Part shown: piece by piece, positions 8,895 through 17,455 of the stretch
Position numbering within the stretch: position 1 is the stretch's first letter
How the letters are laid out: each line of letters opens with the position of its first letter
NCBI GenBank assembly: GCA_015523195.1
Contig: WAKU01000106.1
Coordinates: 1 to 37,467, forward strand
Origin: Thermococcus sp.
GTDB lineage: Archaea; Methanobacteriota_B; Thermococci; Thermococcales; Thermococcaceae
Length of the DNA: 37,467 bases
Direction of reading: 5' to 3'
Translations under genes and position numbers: made by a program
Notes under the pieces: model-generated
Databases searched by the model: none
What the model saw: only the letters and a program-made list of their open reading frames with translations
What the model was told of the DNA's origin: nothing

Positions 8895-10220
8895 ATGAGG
8901 AAGACAGTGGTTATCGTAGGCGGTGGGGCGGCCGGGATGAGCGCCGCCTCCAGGGTAAAGAAGATGAGGCCCGAGTGGGACGTCAAGGTCTTCGAGGCAA
9001 CTGAGTGGGTCAGCCATGCGCCCTGCGGGATCCCGTACGTGGTCGAAGGAATAGCGGAGAAGGAGAAGCTCATGCACTACCCGCCAGAGGTATTCATCAA
9101 GAAGCGCGGCATAGATCTCCATCTCAGGGCGGAGGTAATTGAAGTGGATCAGGGAACCGTCAGGGTTCGTGAAGAAGACGGCGAGAAAACTTACGGGTGG
9201 GACTACCTCCTCTTCGCCAACGGCGCCTCCCCCAGGGTCCCCCCGATAGAGGGAATTGACCTCCCCGGTGTCTTCACGGCCGACCTTCCCCCGGATGCGG
9301 TTGCGATGAGGGCTTACCTTGAGAAGAACCCAGTTGAGGACGTCGTTATCATCGGCGGCGGCTACATAGGGGTCGAGATGGCCGAGGCCTTCGCAGCCCA
9401 GGGAAAGGGGGTAACCCTCATAGAGAGGAACCCGAGGGTTATGCAGAAAGCCTTCGACAGGGAGATCACGGACGTCCTTGAGGGGGAGATGAGGAAGAAG
9501 CTGAACCTTAGGACCGAGGAGATAACCCTCCGCATCGAGGGGAAGGATAGGGTAGAGAAAGTCGTCACCGACGCGGATGAGTACCGGGCCGACCTGGTGG
9601 TGGTGACCACTGGAATAAGGCCCAACATCGAACTCGCAAAGGGGATCGGCGTCAGGATAGGGGAGACAGGCGCCATCTGGACGAACGAGAGGATGCAGAC
9701 CAGTGTGGAAAACGTTTACGCAGCAGGCGACGTCGCGGAAACAAAGCACATCATAACCGGGAGGCGCGTCTGGATCCCTCTTGCTCCTGCAGGAAACAAG
9801 ATGGGCTACGTGGCCGGAAGCAACATAGCCGGGAGAGAGATATCCTTCCCCGGGGTGCTCGGAACGAGCGTGACGAAGTTTTTTGACGTCGAGATCGGAA
9901 AGACCGGCCTCACCGAGGCCGAGGCAATTAGGGAAGGCTACGACGTCAGAACCGCCTTCATCAAAGCCACCACAAGGCCCCACTACTACCCGGGGGCGAG
10001 ACCAATATGGCTGAAGGGGGTCGTTGACAACGAGACGAACAGGCTCCTCGGAGTCCAGGCTGTCGGCTCGGGGGTACTGCCGAGGGTGGACACGGCAGCA
10101 GCGATGCTCATGGCCGGCTTCACGACAAGAGACGCTTTCTTCACTGATTTGGCCTACGCCCCACCCTTCGCGCCGGTCTGGGATCCCCTGATAGTCCTTG
10201 CCAGGGTTCTCAAGTTTTAG
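8895..10220 (+). CDS. CoA-disulfide reductase / NAD(P)H-sulfur oxidoreductase-type flavoprotein
   Basis: FAD- and NAD(P)H-dependent class III disulfide reductase. Thermococcales homologues reduce CoA disulfide and, with CoA, elemental sulfur or polysulfide (the NSR enzyme of Pyrococcus furiosus). The N-terminal FAD fold has [17 protein letters not shown]; the single active cysteine is Cys44 in [11 protein letters not shown]; the NAD(P)H fold has [17 protein letters not shown] near residues 150-166; the second FAD motif [10 protein letters not shown] and a C-terminal dimer domain follow. Length 441 matches. Start 8895 places the cysteine at 44, as I recall for the Pyrococcus enzyme; GTG 8868 or ATG 8889 are possible. 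No SurR motif was seen before the 79-aa gene in front of it. Confidence 0.88.
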   Translation: MRKTVVIVGGGAAGMSAASRVKKMRPEWDVKVFEATEWVSHAPCGIPYVVEGIAEKEKLMHYPPEVFIKKRGIDLHLRAEVIEVDQGTVRVREEDGEKTYGWDYLLFANGASPRVPPIEGIDLPGVFTADLPPDAVAMRAYLEKNPVEDVVIIGGGYIGVEMAEAFAAQGKGVTLIERNPRVMQKAFDREITDVLEGEMRKKLNLRTEEITLRIEGKDRVEKVVTDADEYRADLVVVTTGIRPNIELAKGIGVRIGETGAIWTNERMQTSVENVYAAGDVAETKHIITGRRVWIPLAPAGNKMGYVAGSNIAGREISFPGVLGTSVTKFFDVEIGKTGLTEAEAIREGYDVRTAFIKATTRPHYYPGARPIWLKGVVDNETNRLLGVQAVGSGVLPRVDTAAAMLMAGFTTRDAFFTDLAYAPPFAPVWDPLIVLARVLKF

Positions 10221-10295
10221 GGCTTTTTCCCTTCCATCTTCCGGCTGGAAAAAGTTAATAAACGGCTTTCACGTCCAACGGCTAAGGTGGTCGGC

Positions 10296-11744
10296 ATGGG
10301 CAGGGTGAAGAGGGAAAGGTGGAGCAAGGAGTTCAGCGAGTGGTACAACGAGGTTATAGAGACGGCTGGGATACAGGACAAGCGCTACCCGGTCAAGGGG
10401 ATGAACATATGGCTCCCCTACGGGCTTAAAATCATGCGCAACATAGAGAGGTTCATCCATGGTGAGATGGCCAAGACTGGTCATGACGAGGTTCTCTTTC
10501 CAGCTTTAATCCCCGAGAGCGAGTTCCAGAAGGAGGCCGAGCACATAAAGGGTTTTGAAGGTGAGGTCTACTGGATCACCCACGCCGGTTTAGACCCACT
10601 CGACATAAGGCTCATCCTCAGGCCAACGAGCGAGACCGCTATGTACTCCATGTTCTCCCTCTGGATAAGGTCGCACGCAGATTTGCCCTTCAAGGTCTAC
10701 CAGATAGTCAACGTCTACCGCTACGAGACCAAGCATACCAGACCGTTAATCCGCGTCAGGGAGATAAGCAGGTTTTTCGAGGCCCACACCGCCCACGACA
10801 GCTACGAGGACGCCGAGAGACAGATAAGGGAAGACCTTGAGATATTCGACAGGCTTGCGAAGTTCCTCGCCCTGCCATACATAGTCTCAAAGAGGCCCGA
10901 GTGGGACAAGTTCCCCGGGGCATACTACTCCCTGGGCGCAGAGGTCATGATGCCCGACGGAAGGACGCTCCAGATAGGGACTATGCACAACTACCGGCAG
11001 AACTTCTCAAGGGCGTACAACATACAGTACGAGACCGAGACGGGAGACCATGAGTACGTCCACCAGACGACCTTTGGAATGAGCGAGCGCCTTTTGGCCG
11101 CTGTGATCGGGATACACGGCGACGACAACGGTCTCATCCTGCCCCCGACGATAGCGCCGATACAGGTGGTAATCGTTCCCATCCCGAAGAAGGACGCAAA
11201 GGTTGACGTCTTTGCCTACGCGAGGGAAATAGCGGAAGAACTCAGAAACGCCGGAATCCGCGTCCACGTGGATGAGAGGGACATAAGGCCGGGCAGAAAG
11301 TACTACGACTGGGAGCTGAAGGGCGTTCCGGTGAGAATAGAGGTTGGCCCGAGGGACGTTGAGGGCGGAAAGGCAGTTATAGCGAGGCGCGATACGCTCA
11401 CAAAGGAGGTCGTTGAGAGGGACGGGCTCGTTGAGGCAGTGAGAGCGACCCTCGACGGGATAATGGAGAACCTCCACAACCGCGCTAAAGAGCTCCTTGA
11501 GAGCCACATCAAGCGCGTCGACACTATTGAAGAAGCTAAAGAGGTCTTCGAGGACAGGCGCGGAATAGTGGAGATTCCCTGGTGCGGAAGCGAAGAGTGC
11601 GGCCTGAAGATGGAGGAAGAGCTCGACGCGAAGATGCTCGGGATTCCCTACCCGCTTGAGACTGCCAAAGCTCCCGAGGGGAAGAAGTGCCCTGTTTGCG
11701 GAAGGGAGGCGAAGTTCATAGCGAGGTTCGCGAGGACTTACTGA
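10296..11744 (+). CDS. proS: Prolyl-tRNA synthetase (archaeal/eukaryotic type)
   Basis: Charges tRNA-Pro. The 482-residue class II enzyme has motif 2 [18 protein letters not shown] and motif 3 ([19 protein letters not shown]), an anticodon-binding domain (about 280-380), and the archaeal-type C-terminal zinc-binding domain with CGSEECG and [10 protein letters not shown] and a terminal Tyr (ARFARTY). This domain architecture distinguishes it from the bacterial type with its editing insertion. I chose ATG 10296, preceded by AAGGTGGT, over GTG 10287. TATA-like AAAGTTAATAAAC lies at about 10251-10263. It stands alone between short intergenic gaps. Confidence 0.97.
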   Translation: MGRVKRERWSKEFSEWYNEVIETAGIQDKRYPVKGMNIWLPYGLKIMRNIERFIHGEMAKTGHDEVLFPALIPESEFQKEAEHIKGFEGEVYWITHAGLDPLDIRLILRPTSETAMYSMFSLWIRSHADLPFKVYQIVNVYRYETKHTRPLIRVREISRFFEAHTAHDSYEDAERQIREDLEIFDRLAKFLALPYIVSKRPEWDKFPGAYYSLGAEVMMPDGRTLQIGTMHNYRQNFSRAYNIQYETETGDHEYVHQTTFGMSERLLAAVIGIHGDDNGLILPPTIAPIQVVIVPIPKKDAKVDVFAYAREIAEELRNAGIRVHVDERDIRPGRKYYDWELKGVPVRIEVGPRDVEGGKAVIARRDTLTKEVVERDGLVEAVRATLDGIMENLHNRAKELLESHIKRVDTIEEAKEVFEDRRGIVEIPWCGSEECGLKMEEELDAKMLGIPYPLETAKAPEGKKCPVCGREAKFIARFARTY

Positions 11745-11760
11745 TTCCTCTTTCCCAACA

Positions 11761-11797
11761 ATATACTTTTAAGTAATTTACTCCAGAGTAAATTACT
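11761..11797 (+). promoter_or_regulatory. TATA box and 26-bp perfect inverted repeat at the ATPase start
   Basis: After a TATA-like ATATACTTTTAAG (11761-11773), the arms AGTAATTTACTC (11772-11783) and GAGTAAATTACT (11786-11797) form a perfect inverted repeat with a CA spacer. A further partial copy GTAAATT occurs at 11803-11809. The repeat covers the expected transcription start and abuts the coding region, so it is a strong operator candidate. There is no G+C-rich stem or T-run, so a terminator is unlikely. Confidence 0.8.
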
Positions 11798-11807
11798 GGT
11801 GGGTAAA

Positions 11808-13187
11808 TTGATTCGGAAGTTCATCGACAGGGAGCGGGAGTTAGGGCTCCTTGAAAAGAGGCTTAAGAGCGACAGGGGCGAGTTCATAGTAATCTACGGC
11901 AGGAGAAGGGTCGGAAAGACAGCTCTGATAACGGAGTTCATAAGGAGACACGGTGGAATATACCTCTTAGCTAGGGAAACGAGCGACCTTGAGAACCTCA
12001 GGCGCTTCTCGGAGAGGATAGCCCTCTATTTTAACGATAAAGTCCTCCTCAAGAACCCATTCAAGAGCTGGGACGCTTTCTTTGAGTACCTCGCCCAGAA
12101 GAGTCAGGAGAAACGTCTGATAGTTGCCATAGACGAGTTTCCATACCTGGTACTATCGAGGAAGGAACTGCCATCAATCCTCCAGGAATACTGGGACGGG
12201 CCGCTCTCAGAGGGAAAGCTGTACCTCATAATCAGTGGTTCAAGCATTTCGATGATGGAAGAACTCCTCGGTTACAAAAGTCCCATCTACGGAAGGAGAA
12301 CCGGCCAGCTGAAGATGACTCCCCTCGACTTCTTTAACGCTAGAAAGTTCTTTCCAAAAACCCCCATAGAGGACTTTGTGAGGGTGTACTCCGTACTCGG
12401 AGGGACTCCAGCGTACCTCCTTGAGTTCGAGGAAGGTCTAACCTTAGAGGAGAACCTGACCGAGAACTACTTCAGGCAGGACAGCCTTCTCTACGGCGAT
12501 GCGGAGTTCATACTCAGGGAGGAACTGGACAGGCCAAGGCTCTATTTTGCAGTACTCGAAGCCATAGCTAGGGGAAAGACAACAATCGGCGAGATAATGA
12601 ACGAAACGGGAATAGAGCGAGCCACCTCCGGAAAGTACCTCTCCGTGCTGGTTGACCTCGGCATAGTAAGGCGCGAGGTTCCGGTAACGGAAAGCAGGAA
12701 GAGCAGGAAAGGAAGGTATTACATCAACGACCCGTACTTTGCCTTCTGGTTCAGGTACGTTCACCCAAACGCCGACCTAATAGAGACTGGAAACGGGGAG
12801 ATGCTCACGAGGTTAGTAATGAAGGATTTGGACGAGCACGTTGGTAGGGTCTTTGAGGACGTTGCGAAACAGTTCATCCTGAGGAACAAGGAGTTACCAC
12901 TGAAGCCAACTAAGGCGGGAAGGTGGTGGAGAAAGGGTGAGGAAATAGACCTAGTCGTCCTTGACGAGGTCGAGAAAAAGGCCCTCCTCGTTGAGGTGAA
13001 GTGGAAGGACATTGGGATGGGAGAGGCAAAGAGGATAACCCGGGAGCTCATCAGAAAATCGGGACTCCTTGGTCTGGAAGGCTGGAAGCTATATTTCGGA
13101 TTCGTGGCGAGAAGAATAGAGGGAAAGGAGAAGTTGAGAGAAGAAACCCTGGCTTGGGATTTAAGGGATATGGAGGCGCTCCCATGA
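11808..13187 (+). CDS. Archaeal P-loop ATPase with wHTH and DUF234-type nuclease-like tail
   Basis: Member of the archaeal AAA/STAND-like ATPase group (ATPase + DUF234). Its cellular role is unknown; such genes are numerous and variable in Thermococcales. Walker A is GRRRVGKT (about 31-38), Walker B LIVAIDEFPYL (about 104-114), sensor ISGSSISMMEELL. A winged-helix-like segment (about 250-285; TIGEIMNETGIERATSGKYL) follows. The tail (about 380-398) has IDLVVLD then VEVKWK, the pattern of a PD-(D/E)XK nuclease fold. TTG 11808 has GGTGGG six bases upstream and gives the usual MIRKFIDRERE start; GTG 11799 is the alternative and would suit a leaderless mRNA. The TGA stop overlaps the next gene's ATG. 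Confidence 0.85.
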   Translation: MIRKFIDRERELGLLEKRLKSDRGEFIVIYGRRRVGKTALITEFIRRHGGIYLLARETSDLENLRRFSERIALYFNDKVLLKNPFKSWDAFFEYLAQKSQEKRLIVAIDEFPYLVLSRKELPSILQEYWDGPLSEGKLYLIISGSSISMMEELLGYKSPIYGRRTGQLKMTPLDFFNARKFFPKTPIEDFVRVYSVLGGTPAYLLEFEEGLTLEENLTENYFRQDSLLYGDAEFILREELDRPRLYFAVLEAIARGKTTIGEIMNETGIERATSGKYLSVLVDLGIVRREVPVTESRKSRKGRYYINDPYFAFWFRYVHPNADLIETGNGEMLTRLVMKDLDEHVGRVFEDVAKQFILRNKELPLKPTKAGRWWRKGEEIDLVVLDEVEKKALLVEVKWKDIGMGEAKRITRELIRKSGLLGLEGWKLYFGFVARRIEGKEKLREETLAWDLRDMEALP

Positions 13188-14791
13188 TACTCGGAATCCA
13201 CGACGGCCACGACGCCGGGGCCGTTCTCATAGATAACAAGAGGATTTTTGCAGTTAACGAGGAGCGCTTAAACAGAATCAAGAAGTACCGCGGTTTTCCA
13301 GGGCTTAGCGTGAGGAAAGTTCTTGAGATGGCCAAAGCAAAGCCGGAAGACGTTGAAGTCATAGCCGTTGCAGGGATTTTCAGGAAGCTCTCGCGCCTCA
13401 AAGAGCTTGAGGTCAACCTCAAGGCGATTTTTGGAAGTGAGTTCAAAAGAAAGGTTCTCTTCGTGGAGCACCACTTAGCTCACTCCGCCTCCGCCTACTA
13501 CACGAGCGGCTGGAGGGATGCCCTCGCTGTAAGCATAGACGCCGCCGGCGACGGGCTGAGCTCCTCTATCTACGTGGCCAGAAACGGTGAGATGATAAGG
13601 ATAGCCCAGAGCACCTACGTTGACTCCCTCGGCGACTTCTATGCTTCAGTCACGGAACTGCTCGGCTTCAGACCGATGAGACACGAGGGCAAGGTCATGA
13701 GCTTAGCCGCCTACGGAAAACCAGCCTACGATTTAAGCTCGATAATCGAGCTGAACGGGCTGAGCTTTGAGAACCACCTTGGAGTAATCGGCGTCGAGGC
13801 GACGAAAAAGCTGGCGGAGTTCTTCAGGTTTCCGCTGAGGCACGCGAAGGAAATCGCACTTAGGCTGAAGAAGGGCGAACTCGAAGGAAAGCTCCAGAGG
13901 AAGGCGATGGAGATAGCCTCCAGTGCGCAGGCCCACCTTGAGAAGTTAGTTGAGGAGCTTGGCCTGAAACTTAAGGAGAGGGGCCTGAGACTGGCCTACG
14001 CTGGTGGAGTCGCCCAGAACGTCAAGGCAAACGCAATCTTAAGGCACGTTTTCGGGGACGACAACCTCTGGGTCTTTCCGGCTATGGACGACGGTGGTCT
14101 GGCCTTTGGAGCGGCGGTTTTCGTAAAGGCAACGTTTGAGAGGCTCGACGACAGATGGAGGCCATTTAAGCTTGAGAACGTTTACCTCGGGCCGGAATAC
14201 GGACAGGGTTACGTGGAGGACTTCCTAAGAAGTGAGGGACTTGAGTACGAGGAGGTTGACGTTCCGTCTTTCGTCGCCGATGCCCTCGTTGAGGGAAAGC
14301 TGGCTGGCCTCTTCCAGGGGAGGATGGAGTTCGGGCCGAGAGCCTTAGGAAACCGCTCGATTTTAGCTGACCCGAGGGATGAGAGTGTTAAGGAAAAGCT
14401 CAACATCGCCCTGAAGAGAGACGTCTTCCAGCCCTTCGCACCCTCACTCCTCTGGGAGAAGGCGGGCGAATACCTCGAAGACTTAAAGGGAGAACCCAAC
14501 GAGTTCATGACAATGGCATATACCGCGAGCGGCGAGTTCAGGGAGCTCGCTCCGGCGGTGGTTCACGTTGATGGGACGACGAGGCCTCAGGCGGTTAGGA
14601 GGGAAATCAACCCCCGATACTATTCAATAATTGCCGAATTCCATAAAAAGACAGGACTTGGAGCTGTTCTGAACACCAGCTTCAACATGCACGGCGAGCC
14701 GATAGTCTGCTCCCCTGAGGACGCGCTGAGAACCTTCAGGAAAGCGGGGCTCGATGTTGTGGTAATTGAAAACCTGGCCCTTCGGGCCTAA
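13184..14791 (+). CDS. NodU/TobZ-family O-carbamoyltransferase
   Basis: Predicted to transfer a carbamoyl group from carbamoyl phosphate to a hydroxyl through a carbamoyl-adenylate; substrate unknown. At 535 residues it has an N-terminal Kae1-like ASKHA domain opening ILGIHDGHDAGAVL, the metal-binding HxxxH at His96-His100 (EHHLAHSASA), VSIDAAGDG, and AYAGGVAQNVKANA. The C-terminal carbamoyltransferase domain has GRMEFGPRALGNRSILADPR, FQPFAPSLL and LNTSFNMHGEPIVCSPEDAL. ATG 13184 forms an ATGA overlap with the ATPase stop and has GGAGG eight bases before it. It overlaps the end of the convergent downstream gene by four bases. A polysaccharide, lipid or small-molecule target is possible; nothing here decides it. 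Confidence 0.92.
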   Translation: MILGIHDGHDAGAVLIDNKRIFAVNEERLNRIKKYRGFPGLSVRKVLEMAKAKPEDVEVIAVAGIFRKLSRLKELEVNLKAIFGSEFKRKVLFVEHHLAHSASAYYTSGWRDALAVSIDAAGDGLSSSIYVARNGEMIRIAQSTYVDSLGDFYASVTELLGFRPMRHEGKVMSLAAYGKPAYDLSSIIELNGLSFENHLGVIGVEATKKLAEFFRFPLRHAKEIALRLKKGELEGKLQRKAMEIASSAQAHLEKLVEELGLKLKERGLRLAYAGGVAQNVKANAILRHVFGDDNLWVFPAMDDGGLAFGAAVFVKATFERLDDRWRPFKLENVYLGPEYGQGYVEDFLRSEGLEYEEVDVPSFVADALVEGKLAGLFQGRMEFGPRALGNRSILADPRDESVKEKLNIALKRDVFQPFAPSLLWEKAGEYLEDLKGEPNEFMTMAYTASGEFRELAPAVVHVDGTTRPQAVRREINPRYYSIIAEFHKKTGLGAVLNTSFNMHGEPIVCSPEDALRTFRKAGLDVVVIENLALRA

Positions 14792-15720
14792 ATCCCCTCC
14801 GAGAGCGCCATCTCGATGACCCTCTCAAAAACGGCACGGTGGTTACCAAAGGCCTCGAACATCCTGTCCGAGTAGTTCTCGGAGGCCCTTTCGAGGAAGG
14901 CCCCCAGGTTTTTGAGTATGGTATCGTTCATGGGCATATGCAGGGGATACGGCTCGTAGTAGTCGAGGCCCTTCATGAGGGCAGTGGAGAAGTACCAGAG
15001 GGTTTTTCTGACCTTCCTCCCCTTAACCCGGGAGAAGCTTGCCTCCATGCAGTTGAAGGCCGAATGGAGAACCACCATCATGACGATCTTAACCCCCCTT
15101 TTAAGGAGCTTTTTGCGCTCGTCAAGTGCCCCGAGGTCCTTTATCCTGTACCCGCTTCTCGTTGTTTCGTCGTAGTCGAGCTTAACATCGTACACCCCCT
15201 CGATACGGGGGTCGTAAACGAGGACGTCCGTGCCGCCCACGACGTAGAGGCCTTTCTCCCTAACCTCCACCACTGTGTTCTCCGTGCTGAGAACCGGGAG
15301 TCCCTTGGAGAGGGCAAGGGCTGAGACCGTGCTCTTCCCCGTATGGGGGTAGCCCACGAAGAGAACCGCCGAGTTGCCGGCCACAACGCTTACAGAGTCC
15401 GTGACGAAGATGCGCCCCTTCTTCAAACCCGCCCTGGCGGCGGCCTGGAGAAGGAAGAATACGGGCCCCTCGTTGCCGTAGGCGGAGGGAATGGGAGACT
15501 CTAACCTGTAGTGGTCTATGCCCCCGTGGTCGTAAGATGAGCTGAAGATCCTGAACGATTCCCCTTTAAAACGTTCGAGGATTATATCTGGCTTTCCAAG
15601 CCCCTCCTCCCCGACGCTCGGCAGGTACCGCCTGGCAAAAAGGCTCCTAAACCCCTCTTCAAAGCCGTCTTCAAGCTCGCCCCTGAGCTCTATACCAATG
15701 CTGTCAATGGTCAGCCCCAT
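14788..15720 (-). CDS. HPr-kinase-like P-loop protein of unknown function
   Basis: A 310-residue protein with FVGYPHTGKSTVSALAL (Walker A at 123-131) followed by LPVLSTENTVVEV. This resembles the P-loop and following strand of HPr kinase/PEP carboxykinase-fold kinases, although the usual Asp-Asp after the serine is replaced by Thr-Glu. The regions before and after are not recognised: an N-terminal ~110 residues with SYDHGGIDHYRL and a C-terminal helical ~90 residues. Start ATG 15720 has a GGGGGAG SD; GTG 15732 is less likely. No PTS or HPr gene is nearby, so classical HPr phosphorylation is improbable; a small-molecule or protein kinase is an inference. It ends convergently into the carbamoyltransferase. 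Confidence 0.7.
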   Translation of the reverse strand: MGLTIDSIGIELRGELEDGFEEGFRSLFARRYLPSVGEEGLGKPDIILERFKGESFRIFSSSYDHGGIDHYRLESPIPSAYGNEGPVFFLLQAAARAGLKKGRIFVTDSVSVVAGNSAVLFVGYPHTGKSTVSALALSKGLPVLSTENTVVEVREKGLYVVGGTDVLVYDPRIEGVYDVKLDYDETTRSGYRIKDLGALDERKKLLKRGVKIVMMVVLHSAFNCMEASFSRVKGRKVRKTLWYFSTALMKGLDYYEPYPLHMPMNDTILKNLGAFLERASENYSDRMFEAFGNHRAVFERVIEMALSEGI

Positions 15721-15786
15721 GGACTCCCCCACATCAATTATGCCGATGCATTATATATCTTTGTTGAAGACCGAAAAGGGAAAAAG

Positions 15787-16467
15787 TCACTGGAGGGCCG
15801 CGAGGAGCTTCTCAAGGAACATCTTCTCGGGGTAGGCACCCTCGAACTGGATTCTGTCATCCCCTTCAACTTGGATTACTATCTTCGGGACGGCCATGAC
15901 GCTGTACTGGTCGGCCCACTCCGGGTACTCGATGGCCTCGACCATGTCGCCGAGAACCTTGCCCCTGCCGGCGAGGGTGTTCTCAATGGCAAACTTGTGG
16001 ACCATCCTAACCGCGAGGGGGCAGTAGGGACAGGTCGGGGTGACGAAGACGAGTATTCTGACGTCCCTGTTTATGGCCTTCACGGCCTCCTTCGTCTCGG
16101 GCATAAGGTCCGTGGAGCCGTTGCTGACGTCAATGATGTCCTCAAGGAAGGCCCCGAACTCGTGGCCAGCCGGTAATCCGAAGTAGCGGACGCCCATGTC
16201 TCTTCCTTCCTGAGTTATCGTCACAGCGGGGGCGCGGTCGATCCTGTACTGACCTGCGAGCTTCTTTCCTTCCTCGGTGTCGAAGTCAACCACCTCGTAA
16301 CTCAGCCTCTCCGTGAGCTCGCTGAGCTCTCCAAGAAGCTGCTTCAGCTGCTCGCAGTACTGGCAGTGGTCCTTTCCTATGAAGACCATGAGCTTTACTG
16401 GCTTCGTAATCTTTGAAAAGAACTCCTCCTTGATAACCTTCTTGTCGGCATCGCTTATCAGTCCCAT
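15787..16467 (-). CDS. pdo: Protein disulfide oxidoreductase (double-thioredoxin-fold PDO)
   Basis: Cytosolic glutaredoxin/PDI-like enzyme that reduces, oxidises or isomerises disulfides in hyperthermophiles; it also forms a thioredoxin-reductase-linked system and can reduce SurR. The 226 residues comprise two thioredoxin folds with CXXC sites: Cys35-Gln-Tyr-Cys38 in the N-unit and Cys146-Pro-Tyr-Cys149 in the C-unit, the same spacing as the Pyrococcus protein, each with a cis-Pro (RAPAV, AVPKI). ATG 16467 follows GAGGTGATT. It diverges from surR across a 126-base promoter region containing a SurR site, as in Pyrococcus (PF0094/PF0095). Confidence 0.96.
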   Translation of the reverse strand: MGLISDADKKVIKEEFFSKITKPVKLMVFIGKDHCQYCEQLKQLLGELSELTERLSYEVVDFDTEEGKKLAGQYRIDRAPAVTITQEGRDMGVRYFGLPAGHEFGAFLEDIIDVSNGSTDLMPETKEAVKAINRDVRILVFVTPTCPYCPLAVRMVHKFAIENTLAGRGKVLGDMVEAIEYPEWADQYSVMAVPKIVIQVEGDDRIQFEGAYPEKMFLEKLLAALQ

Positions 16468-16481
16468 TCCAATCACCTCAA

Positions 16482-16563
16482 GGTTTATAATAATCAACGC
16501 GCATTCATTCAGGGCCTGAATCCCAAAGTTTGCAACTTAAGGTTAAATGTCCACTATATAAGC
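16482..16563. promoter_or_regulatory. Divergent pdo/surR promoter with SurR operator
   Basis: The sequence GTT-TGC-AAC-TTAAG-GTT at 16528-16544 matches the extended SurR site GTTn3AACn5GTT exactly. It is just upstream of the surR TATA box (ACTATATAAG, 16553-16562) and about 35-45 bases upstream of the pdo TATA on the minus strand (TTATTATAAA, about 16494-16485). Placement upstream of both TATA elements fits activation or autoregulation better than simple steric repression. Confidence 0.85.
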
Positions 16564-16593
16564 TTTGCGTCACAGGTTTGGGTGGTGTTGGGC

Positions 16594-17268
16594 ATGAGTG
16601 AGCCAGACATATTTTACATCCTCGGAAACCGGGTGAGGAGGGATCTACTCAGCCACCTCACGTGCACCGAATGTTACTTCAGCTTTCTCAGCAGCAAGGT
16701 GAGCGTTTCTTCAACGGCCGTTGCCAAGCACCTCAAGATAATGGAGCGCGAGGGTATTTTAAAGTCCTACGAGAGGGAGGGCCCATTCATCGGGCCCGCG
16801 AGGAAGTACTACGACATAGCGATATCCAAGAGCTACATGGTTACCCTTACCCCAAACATCTTCTGGTACAGGTCGCTCGATCTCTCCAAGAGGCCGGTTG
16901 AGGAGGCCCCCCTCCTGAGCCTCATTGGCAGGTTCCTTGAGCTCTCGGACGAGCTGAACGCCCTGTTAGAGAGCATGGCCGAGCTGGAATCACTCAGGGA
17001 TTCACTAATGGCGAAGATCAAGGAGAGGTACATGGCTGAGATAGGTGACATGACGGAGCTGGCCATACTTCACTACCTCCTCCTCAACGGCTCAGCCACC
17101 GTTGACGAGCTGAGCGACGGCCTCAACCTGAAGGAGCGCGAGGTTCTCCTCAAGGTCAGGGAGCTGGACAGGTTCGTACCGTTAAGAATAAAAGAGAACA
17201 CCATCGAAATCGACAGGGAAAAACTGAAGGCAAAGAACGGCGGTGGAGAAAATGCCGGAGAAGATTAG
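16594..17268 (+). CDS. surR: Sulfur-responsive transcriptional regulator SurR
   Basis: ArsR-type redox switch controlling hydrogenase versus sulfur-reduction genes in Thermococcales. At 224 residues, it has an N-terminal winged helix (about 5-75) with the redox CXXC Cys24-Thr-Glu-Cys27 (HLTCTECYFSF); oxidation of this pair by sulfur releases DNA. The recognition-helix region includes VSSTAVAKHLKIMEREG. The C-terminal half has a coiled coil and a second wHTH-like part (SATVDELSDGLNLKEREVL). ATG 16594 is preceded by GGTGGTG; GTG 16582 is less likely. It diverges from pdo and overlaps the ferredoxin gene by 17 bases, so it heads a three-gene operon. Confidence 0.95.
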   Translation: MSEPDIFYILGNRVRRDLLSHLTCTECYFSFLSSKVSVSSTAVAKHLKIMEREGILKSYEREGPFIGPARKYYDIAISKSYMVTLTPNIFWYRSLDLSKRPVEEAPLLSLIGRFLELSDELNALLESMAELESLRDSLMAKIKERYMAEIGDMTELAILHYLLLNGSATVDELSDGLNLKEREVLLKVRELDRFVPLRIKENTIEIDREKLKAKNGGGENAGED

Positions 17269-17455
17269 AGTCGTTGTAAACGAAGACCGCTGCTACCTCT
17301 GCGGCGGCTGCGCAGGTGTCTGTCCGACGCTTGCAATAGAGGTGCACTCAAGCGGCTGGGAGTTCTTCCAGGACAAGTGCATAAGCTGCAGGATATGCAT
17401 CAACGCCTGCCCCGTTGGAGCGCTCAGCGCGGAGCCTCTGGAGGTGAGAGAATGA
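17252..17455 (+). CDS. 2[4Fe-4S] ferredoxin
   Basis: A 67-residue dicluster ferredoxin. Cluster I ligands Cys14, 17, 20 ([11 protein letters not shown]) with Cys24, cluster II ligands Cys43, 46, 49 ([12 protein letters not shown]) with Cys53; each group follows CX2CX2CX3CP. ATG 17252 has GGTGG upstream and lies inside the surR 3' end; the stop overlaps the next ATG (ATGA). This position makes it the probable electron donor for the geranylgeranyl reductase, as shown for a methanogen pair. It differs from the main Thermococcales ferredoxin, which is a single-cluster protein. The donor role is inferred from context. Confidence 0.93.
   Translation: MPEKIRVVVNEDRCYLCGGCAGVCPTLAIEVHSSGWEFFQDKCISCRICINACPVGALSAEPLEVRE

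Noticed and set aside
13001-13183. Longer reading frame upstream of the carbamoyltransferase
   Set aside because: It overlaps the ATPase out of frame; the family N-terminus ILGIHDGHDAG and an SD place the start at 13184.
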